Shown here one piece after another: positions 57,053 through 64,000 of a DNA stretch of 64,000 bases. The notes under the pieces were generated by a model, which did no database searches, was not told where the DNA came from, and was given only the letters and a program-made list of their open reading frames with translations. The position numbers and the translations under genes were made by a program. Within the stretch, counting starts at the first letter, position 1, and each line of letters opens with the position of its first letter. The stretch is from contig CM074863.1 in the NCBI GenBank assembly GCA_037501455.1, positions 11,466,001 through 11,530,000 of the forward strand, read 5' to 3'. The stretch comes from Lantana camara (taxonomy: Eukaryota > Streptophyta > Magnoliopsida > Lamiales > Verbenaceae).

Positions 57053-58591
57053 TGATGGGTGTCGAAGCCACCAAAAATAAATCCCAATTATTGCACATGA
57101 TTAAAATGTAGAATAGTGGCAACGGGTATCGATCCACGGGGATTGGACGAGTTTGTACTCTTTTAATATGCCAAGAAAATAAAACGAACAATTAAAATAG
57201 GGGGGTTTGTCAAGTTTTAGATTTAAACTAACAATAATTTAAAATAAACGATTAACTAACAAGAACTAGAAATAAACTTGGATTAAATCTAGACAAATTC
57301 AATGGATGATAAATTGCCAGGATTTTCCTACGCATGCATCAGACTATGATCACGGCAGGGTGATTAATTCCTCGTTAGGCTAGCTATAGTTACCAATTAC
57401 CTTAGGCTCCCTCGTTTCTTCGTATTTTTAGAATAATCTGAAGAAACTCCTAAAGACTATTCCCTAATTAGCTAATAATCTTTTCAGAAACTCCTTCCAA
57501 GATTCAATTAACTAATTGCTTTACGAACTAAAGAAACACTAACCCTAACCGACTTAGTAGAAACTCCTACTTCGTCTAATTAGACCGAATTATTCCTCAA
57601 CACAAAACCAGCCGAACTTAACAACCTAGTGTTGATTGCTACTTCGTTAATTGCCCGGCTAGACTCCACCAAACGAATTAACTAGCTGTATGTGAATTGC
57701 TAACTCTAAGATTTGGCGCCAAAATCAAAGAATAAGGCAAAACCCAATGGCATGAAATCGGAAATAAAACGGATAACTTGAATTAATCAACCCCAAACAA
57801 ATTGTCTCACACAATCTAACACATGCTTGGAAAATCCCAACTAAAAACGAATTAGAAATCCATAACGAAATTCAAAGACAAGTACGAATAAGAAAACATA
57901 GTATTCAACGAAAAATAAGGCAAGGAGGAAATAAACTAGTTTTGGTGCTTCAGTTCTCCCCCCATAGTGCTGCTGCGTTTTTTCTCTTTTGTAGTGTGGA
58001 GGAGTTGCCATGAATTATTCTCCACGATCTCTCCAAGTAATTGCCACTAATCCAACCTTGTTCACCCACGTTCTCAATGGACCTGGACATTAATTACTCC
58101 TTTCCCACATGGATTTCGCCATTAATTAAGGGGGCTCACCTACCATCTGCCATCCAAAACCGAAAAGCCCCACATTCAATTTCTAAATTAATTAGGCTTT
58201 CCCATGGATGTGTTTTTGCACATGGGCCTCCAATTCCCTTATAGTATTGCATGCGTGGACTCTTGTGGCAATTAATTAGAACGAAAGGGCTTCCGCCATA
58301 GTGTTGCGTAGGCCTTATGTCACAAAAATATCAAGTGTACTCTCCCAGAATGGGCCATGGTTGCAATGCCTTCATCTGATCCAAAAAGTGCTTTTTCATC
58401 ATAAATGAGGGCGTGGGCTTTTCCCAAAAACGTAGGTCTGCTCCATTTTTTTGCCAATACTCTTCAAATTCTTCCAATTAGATTTCCTACATAAAACATA
58501 GAATTTTAATCAATTATCCATAATTAAATTGAATAGTGGATAAAATATAGAAATTCTAAGTTCCATAATTAAATGAATATGCAACGTATCA
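57053..58591 (-). repeat. R7 5' LTR
   Basis: This 1539-bp repeat has the same length as its partner at 41612-43150, with no length change between them. It ends on the plus strand at CGTATCA, followed by the ATCAA target duplication. Confidence 0.88.
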
Positions 58592-58884
58592 ATCAATGAG
58601 AAGAAATGCCCGGGATTTGTTGAGGGGGAATTTGTGGATGCCAATGTTGATGTTGTTTAAAAGAAATCAATGGAAGCAAGGCAAGTTAAGGGAAAAGGAA
58701 AAAAGAAGATTGACCTGAGCCTTAATGCGTTGGTTAGGAATGTGACAAATAAAGAGGAACCGAGGGATGCGCTTGAGACCTGTTTAATTTGTCATTCGTG
58801 CCAAAAGAAAAAAGTGAGTCCATGTGAAGCAAGAGGTCATGAAATAGTTTCCTTAGGGAAATGGGGTTACGCGAGTAAAAGCTA
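58592..58884 (+). pseudogene. R6 continuation after R7
   Basis: Joining across R7 continues the R6 frame into EKKCPGFVEGEFVDANVDVV, followed by a stop near 58660 and an open stretch at 58670-58884 (KGKGKKKIDLSLNALV). The latter is a lysine-rich linker without RT motifs. No pol was recognised downstream. Confidence 0.55.
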
Positions 58885-60300
58885 GCAAGCTAAATGAAAA
58901 CCAAGGGAATGATATGGTATGACTAAGTCTGGCCAAAATTTGAGATGTTCCCATGATTCTCAGAATATCGGTTTGTATTGTGCGAAAAAATTGAAGACTA
59001 AGTTCAACCATCGATAGCGAAGAGCTATGTAAGAAGCAAAAGATGTCTAGGCTAGAACATTCAAGAAAGCCCTATTATCAAAAGAACATGTTGGGAAAGA
59101 GCATAAAGGGTTGGGAAGGGATGTTGGTTCGGTTGTGTTTGAAGGAAGAGCCCCTACTCCGGTGAGGGCATCAAATTCTTCTGGTAGGGGTGGTTTGTAA
59201 GCCCCTTCAGATGCTGGATGCCTTGAATGCAGTGGATGGACGAGGAAAGGCACACAACGGGTGCTTGATCACCAAAGCACCATGATGGAAAGCACGATTG
59301 CTGGATTGGCCTAATGAGCTGGGTATCGGGTAATGTCTTGCGCATGTGTTTCACAAGACTTGGTGTCATGTGCACACAAAAGGCAAGTTGCTAAAATATG
59401 GGTCACTGTAGACGGGCTTATTGGCAAGTTGCTGCTAAGTCAGCGCATGTGTTACGTATAAAATGGGCAAAAATGGGCTAAGGATGCAAACTATTGAGGA
59501 CCCTTGCGAAGAAATGGCACAAAGGGCTGATCATGCGGGCAAAGTGTGTGTGCCGGACCAGTGTCGCGTGCGTCTGGCGCATCCATGCGCACAAGACAGG
59601 ATCTGCATGGCAAGGCTGGACAGTTAGAGCGCATGCACAATTTAGAAGCAGAAAATTTGGCAGGAACAATTACAAAGGCGGGAACGGTTATGAAGCAGTT
59701 ACGCTTTTGAGGCGCGAAAATATTCAGATCTGGGCTAAGCTAAAGGCTGGGGTTGATTGTGCTGAATAACTACCACTAAGTAGGCAGTTATGACTAGAAC
59801 ATGTTGCCAGAGACAGGTGTTAACTCTTAGCTAGTCGGTTTGCCTAGGCTGATTGGGTCGTAATTGGCATATAAATATGTTGGGGCTTTTATTTACACAA
59901 GAGAGCTAGAATTTTGTGTGCAAGCTAAGTCATTGCTTGTATTGTTTGAGTTGAGAAATAATAAAGGTTGGGAAGAGCTGGGACTTTCCCGTATATCTTG
60001 TGCAATTTCAATTCAGCAAGTGTGAGTGAGTCTTTTGCTTGTTGTGTTGATTGGAAAAATGTGAGATTGGCTTGTGGCTTGAACAAAGTTCACTTAAACT
60101 CTAAAAGCAAACACGAGTGTGGGGCAAATTAAGGGAAACACGAGTGATTTGCGAGGTTGGGAAAAGGGCTGAGGGATTTGTACGTGAAATCCTGCCGGAT
60201 TGGGTTGAGCTTGAAAGAAATTTTTTGCTAAAAAGTTAACCCCTCTCTCACATGGTAACATGGAGACATGGAAAGCAAGACACACCAAAAAAATTATCGG
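58885..60300 (+). other. Probable 3' part of R6, possibly including its LTR
   Basis: No protein domain was recognised. A TATA-like CATATAAATATG lies at about 59867-59878 and AATAATAAAGG at about 59958, with a CT-rich stretch between them, resembling an LTR promoter and polyadenylation region. A purine-rich tract (GGTAGGGGTGG, about 59181) could be the polypurine tract, with the LTR starting at about 59194 (TGTAAGCCCC). No second copy is in the window, so this is weak. Confidence 0.3.
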
Positions 60301-61125
60301 TACAGTGTGTTGGGGTGGGGGAGGGGGCTTTTGATCAAAAGGCCCATTTAAGAAATTTTTTAATTAAATAATCCTCAAGTTTTAGTTAGTCACTAGATAA
60401 TTAGCAGCTCAATAGGTGGGATCGAACTGGTCAAGACCAAAGATCGATAATAAAAGAGCTCTAGTCGATCTGAGCATGTATACGGATAGAACGGTCATAC
60501 ATTGATCCCCCAGATTATTCTTATAAGTCATCAGATAAATTATTACTTAAAAGCATTTTTGTCAAGGCACGTGTAACGACTCTATTCCTTAGGATAATTA
60601 TATGGGGAGACAATTAATTCTCCTTAATACCTGAACTTACCTAAAAGGCATGTACAGTTCCGATCATACAAAAATAGCAAAGAGTCAGGTCGACTACGGT
60701 TGTCATTAATGTTACACCACAATGCGTATACTTAATGCGTTATTAGTCAAAAAATACCCCCTCCTTTAACAATGGTTGGTAAGTTCATTTAAGTGCATTT
60801 AAAGCAATCTAGCTACTTAAATTCTCTATCTAAGAATATCATACTAATTTGAGCATCAGCCCAAAGGGGCGTTGCTGGTTAAAACCCCGAATGTCTTACC
60901 CCTTAGGTGTTACCAGTTTTGCAGTTTGAGAAGAGTCCACTATATAAATTCTTAACGGGTCGGACTAAGCAAGCCAGTTAGCTGAACCAAGTTTTAGTAT
61001 GATCATATGGTAAAACAATTATTATATTATATATATTATGTCATTCAAATATTTTAATATTTATTTTTATAGGTAATTCTAGTTTGAAACTGAATAATAA
61101 ACTAGTGTAATGAGAGGAGAATATC
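60301..61125. other. Intergenic sequence without recognised features
   Basis: AT-rich sequence with scattered stops in all frames. A G-run is present at about 60309-60326. No gene or complete repeat was identified. Confidence 0.5.
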
Positions 61126-61762
61126 CACTACAAGAAAATATTGACATTTTGCAACTGAAAATTTGTAATTGAAAATTTCGTTCGCAAATTCGATAGATTT
61201 GCAACCGAAAACTAAATTTGTTAATTTGACTTTATAATTGAATATTCGGTTGCGAAATTAGTTGTGAAATATTTGCAACCGAAATTTGGTTAGAATATCA
61301 ATAAAAAAAATTTTTTTGAATGGTCAACATTTGTTAGTGTGTTTACAACCAAATATTCAGTTGCTAAATCAATTACAAACTTTTTGCAATCGAATTTCAA
61401 TTGCAAAGTCGACTGCAAGAAAATGTAACAATCAACCCCAATCAAAATATTTGCAATAAAAATTTCATTTGCAAATTCGATTACGCAAAAATTGACAACC
61501 GATTTCGATTGCTAATTTATATTTTTTAAAGACAAGAAATATGCCAAATCACTAGAATAATTCAAAATATATACGTTGCAACCAAAACTTTGGTCGCGAA
61601 ATTTGGAACAAGTTACTTATTTTATGGGAAATTTACATCTGAAAATTTCTATGCAACTGATTATTGCAAAGTTTTTTATTTTTATTATATTTAATATATA
61701 CATAATATCATAATAACTATTAATTAATTATCTCATGTAATTATATAATGTATAATTTATAA

Positions 61763-61826
<64 letters not shown>

Positions 61827-62004
61827 TCTTTAGATTATATATAATGTCATTTCAAAAAAAAAAAAGATTTTATATAATGTCAAAACCATGTCAATGATAT
61901 ATAAAGAGTTTTAAATCCTTTAAATCGTTGTATAATATAATTTTTTCAATTAAAATGATTAAATTGGTTTTTTCAATTGCAAATTTCAATATTTTTTAGT
62001 AGTG
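61126..62004. mobile_element. Non-autonomous CACTA (En/Spm-type) element
   Basis: The ends are CACTACAAGAAAATATTGACATT... on the left and CACTACTAAAAAATATTGAAATT... read inward from the right, agreeing at about 21 of 24 bases. A 3-bp duplication, ATC, flanks it at 61123-61125 and 62005-62007. Both subterminal regions are rich in GCAACCGAAA/TTTCGGTTGC words, as expected of the subterminal repeats that CACTA transposition proteins bind. It is 879 bp, codes for no protein and holds a long (TA)n run. Confidence 0.8.
61764..61825. repeat. (TA)n microsatellite, about 62 bp
   Basis: An almost perfect TA dinucleotide run lies inside the CACTA element. The exact length is prone to slippage and to assembly error. 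Confidence 0.9.
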
Positions 62005-62007
62005 ATC

Positions 62008-62895
62008 TTAGATTTTTTGTTGGATTGATTTAAAATATAAAAAAGAAAAAGTCAATCAGTTACAAACTTAATACACTTGTTTATTGAATTAGTTTGGCTA
62101 GAATGTTCATATTTTCATAAACATGCATATTCAGTAGTTAGTACCACCAAATAAGGTTAAAAAAATAAATTTATCCAATTATTAAAGTTAAACAGTTGAT
62201 TATTAAATTAAAAAAACAACTTTATAATTTAAATATTACCTTAATGAGAATAAGTAAATAATTTACCTCATAAAAATATTTGATAGGAAAGAAATTTATA
62301 TAGCTATTAATATTAGAAATATACAAAAGTAAGTCGTTCATGAATATAGTTGAAATTTTATATAAATACATATCCAATATATCTTTCAATAGTCTTTCAT
62401 GAATATAATGAGATATTTTCTGAAGAAAGTATAAGAAAAACGAAATGTAGACAACATTTGAAGTACCTGTAGGGGACCTTACTGGCAGGCGGCTCAAATT
62501 CGATTAAATAAGATATAAAAAGTAGAAATTTTAACATAATATATAATCATAAAAGAAATATGAGTAAATTGCGACAATCTCCCAATTCTTTGCACGTTTC
62601 ACGCTTTTCCCTTAACTTTTAGGCTATCTTTTTACTATCCACTAGAGATGGTTTAATTTTTTCCAAATTTTTGGCTATTATATCCGGTGGACTCTTTACT
62701 TTATTGGTTTGCAAGTTTTCTAATATAATCTCAAAAGTAAGAGATAGTTAATAACCTATTGATTTAATGTCTTATTGACCATGTTACCCCTGTCTCCAAA
62801 CTATTCCCCAACGGTTATATTCCACCGAATCAGAGAACTATTTATCCCCATCTCATTCACAGAGTTGCATGCAGCACAATCCGTGGAGCTTAAAA
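62008..62895. other. AT-rich intergenic sequence
   Basis: No gene was recognised. Segments near 62560-62720 have the pyrimidine-rich style of degraded plant repeats. No kinase-domain sequence is present here, although a Raf-like kinase fragment lies just to the right on the minus strand. Confidence 0.45.
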
Positions 62896-63239
62896 TTGAT
62901 TCAAGGTAAGCAATATGCCCAAGAGGTTTTTTCCTTGTAAATATTTGGGTATCATTACTCCGCCCCTTAGAAGTTTTCCCATGATTTACGCTTGCAGCAA
63001 CAGAATAATCTTTGACATGCTTGAGTCATTGGTGGCCCAATATAGGAGTGTGTGAATCATTAGATCCAACACTCCTGTTGTCCATCGACATAGCAACATT
63101 GTTCATCTGCAAGCTCCCATAACTATCCATCGACATATTTGACCCCTCATTGAGCTTGAGATCAAAATTTTGGAATTTATCACGAGCTAGAACCTTGATG
63201 TCTACCTCATCATTTCCAAGCTCAATGTTGCTCAAAATC
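62896..63239 (-). pseudogene. N-terminal exon fragment of a Raf-like protein kinase gene
   Basis: After a good splice acceptor (TTTTTTGTAG, 63240-63249) the minus strand reads ILSNIELGNDEV..., then SNMSMDSYGSLQ, VAMSMDNRSVGSNDSHTPIL and, past a TGA at about 63026, KDYSVAASVNHGKTS. From memory this serine-rich pattern matches the N-terminal region before the kinase domain in plant Raf-like (STY13-type, MAPKKK group C) kinases. Similarity fades after GKTS (about 62965) and no kinase domain follows, so it looks like a truncated pseudogene. A long-intron gene with a sequencing error is the alternative. Confidence 0.5.
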
Positions 63240-64000
63240 CTACAAAAAACACAGGAAATATTTCAACCAATAATTTTTTCTAGAACCTTTATAATGGAAA
63301 AAGTACATGCCAACATAAGAAGCGGTCCAATCTCAAAACCCCATTTTGGAATAACTCAAGCCTTTCCGAAATGTGCTTCTGGATTCAACAAAAAGTTTCT
63401 TGGTATCCTAAACAGCAAACCAATATCAAATTCCAAGAAAATGAGATGAAATAACAGGGATATATTGTGAACTTCACAAAATTGTAATGGGCATAAAGGT
63501 CATTTTATCTAAACCATTCTCTATGGTTTATTTAGCAACGACAATTTTGGATGGCTGCCCTTTTCTTCATCTGTACCGGGGCTCCGGGAAATGGCTGGAC
63601 ATTCAAACTATCAAACTAAAGCATAGAAATGGCTGGTTAATACACACAACCAACCCTTTTCTATTGAAGTAAAGACAGCCTTAAATTTGCGCGAATTTCT
63701 CCCTAACCTTTGTACAACGTACCATTGTCCTTCTTCTGGACGGAATTTTGGGGAATATTCCGTTCAACCTTTTTAACAGAATTGTGGGATGATTTCTAAG
63801 GGCAAATCTTTTCAAATCAGATGTCAAATGTGTTAATATTATATATCAAATCGAAAATATCGACGCAAGAAACACAATGATGGCCTGAAAACCAAAATCC
63901 GACAATTAGAGAAAGAGGAATTACCTGTCAAAGATGGCGCATGGAAGACAGAGTTTTATAGGCGAATTCTGGTGGCTTTCGACGATCAATAGGATCGAAT
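63240..64000 (-). other. Probable 5' intron and upstream exon of the Raf-like fragment
   Basis: On the minus strand CTTTGACAG is followed by GTAATTCC at 63924, a plausible donor, giving an intron of about 685 bp to the acceptor at 63240. The upstream exon (63925 onward) has no long open frame and would be 5' untranslated. A TATAAAA at 63955-63961 (minus strand) is too close to the donor to be its TATA box unless the exon is tiny. Confidence 0.35.

Larger units (their letters stand above)
41612..58591 (-). mobile_element. R7: Athila-type element lacking most of pol, host of R8
   Basis: The element starts TGATGGGTGTCG and ends CGTATCA, flanked by a perfect ATCAA duplication. LTRs are 1539 bp each (41612-43150 and 57053-58591) with about 19 differences by eye, near 98.8% identity. 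The primer site TGGCGCCGTTGCCGGGG and the polypurine tract GTGTGGGGGGATT (minus strand) are those of Athila elements. Gag and protease are present, but RT, RNase H, integrase and any env-like gene are gone. R8 occupies 44157-53468; without it R7 is about 7.66 kb. Confidence 0.88.

Overview
The window is nuclear DNA of a flowering plant, most likely a eudicot. Almost all of it is nested LTR retrotransposons (Ty3/gypsy of the Tat, Athila and Tekay-like types, plus Ty1/copia), with several small DNA transposons. No intact protein-coding gene was found. The density of nesting suggests heterochromatin, perhaps pericentromeric (inference). No rRNA, tRNA or CRISPR sequence was recognised.

Left flank (1-5101): AT-rich spacer with two non-autonomous hAT-like elements (332-1602 and 4117-4926, each with an 8-bp target duplication), the LTR end of a minus-strand copia element (1793-2201) and a 122-bp tandem duplication that looks SINE-like.

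Block 1 (5102 to about 21400): a 5'-truncated plus-strand Tat-type gypsy element (called R1), with a decayed gag-pol and a spliced antisense gene (17091-20052) downstream of pol. A younger minus-strand element, R2 (8930-15599), is inserted precisely into its integrase. R2 has almost identical LTRs and a gag, but no pol. In place of pol it carries what looks like an antisense transcription unit with its own TATA box and polyadenylation signal.

Block 2 (about 21400-40839): AT-rich DNA and the end of a third hAT-like element, then R3, a minus-strand chromovirus with a decayed gag-pol. The 5' LTR of R3 is split by R4 (29954-39792), a plus-strand gag-only relative. The 3' LTR of R4 is in turn split by R5, a solo LTR of a third relative (35938-38614). 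In the same part of each LTR, all three relatives carry a cluster of short GC-rich palindromes, and the palindrome sequence differs between families. All three also share a 10-bp inverted pair, GCTAGGCGGG/CCCGCCTAGC. These are the most unusual signals in the window.

Block 3 (40840 to about 60300): a plus-strand gypsy fragment (R6) split by R7, a minus-strand Athila element (41612-58591) that has gag-protease but has lost nearly all of pol. R7 contains R8 (44157-53468), a minus-strand copia element with about 99% identical LTRs around a badly decayed polyprotein. The upstream part of the R8 LTR holds nine ACGT cores in about 250 bp.

Right flank (about 60300-64000): AT-rich spacer, a small CACTA element (61126-62004) and, at the edge, a minus-strand exon resembling the N-terminal region of a plant Raf-like protein kinase, broken by a stop codon. 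It is the only host-gene-like coding sequence recognised.

Four of the younger elements (R2, R4, R7, R8) lack a usable pol, so each must have been copied with enzymes supplied by other elements. LTR identities quoted here were counted by eye.
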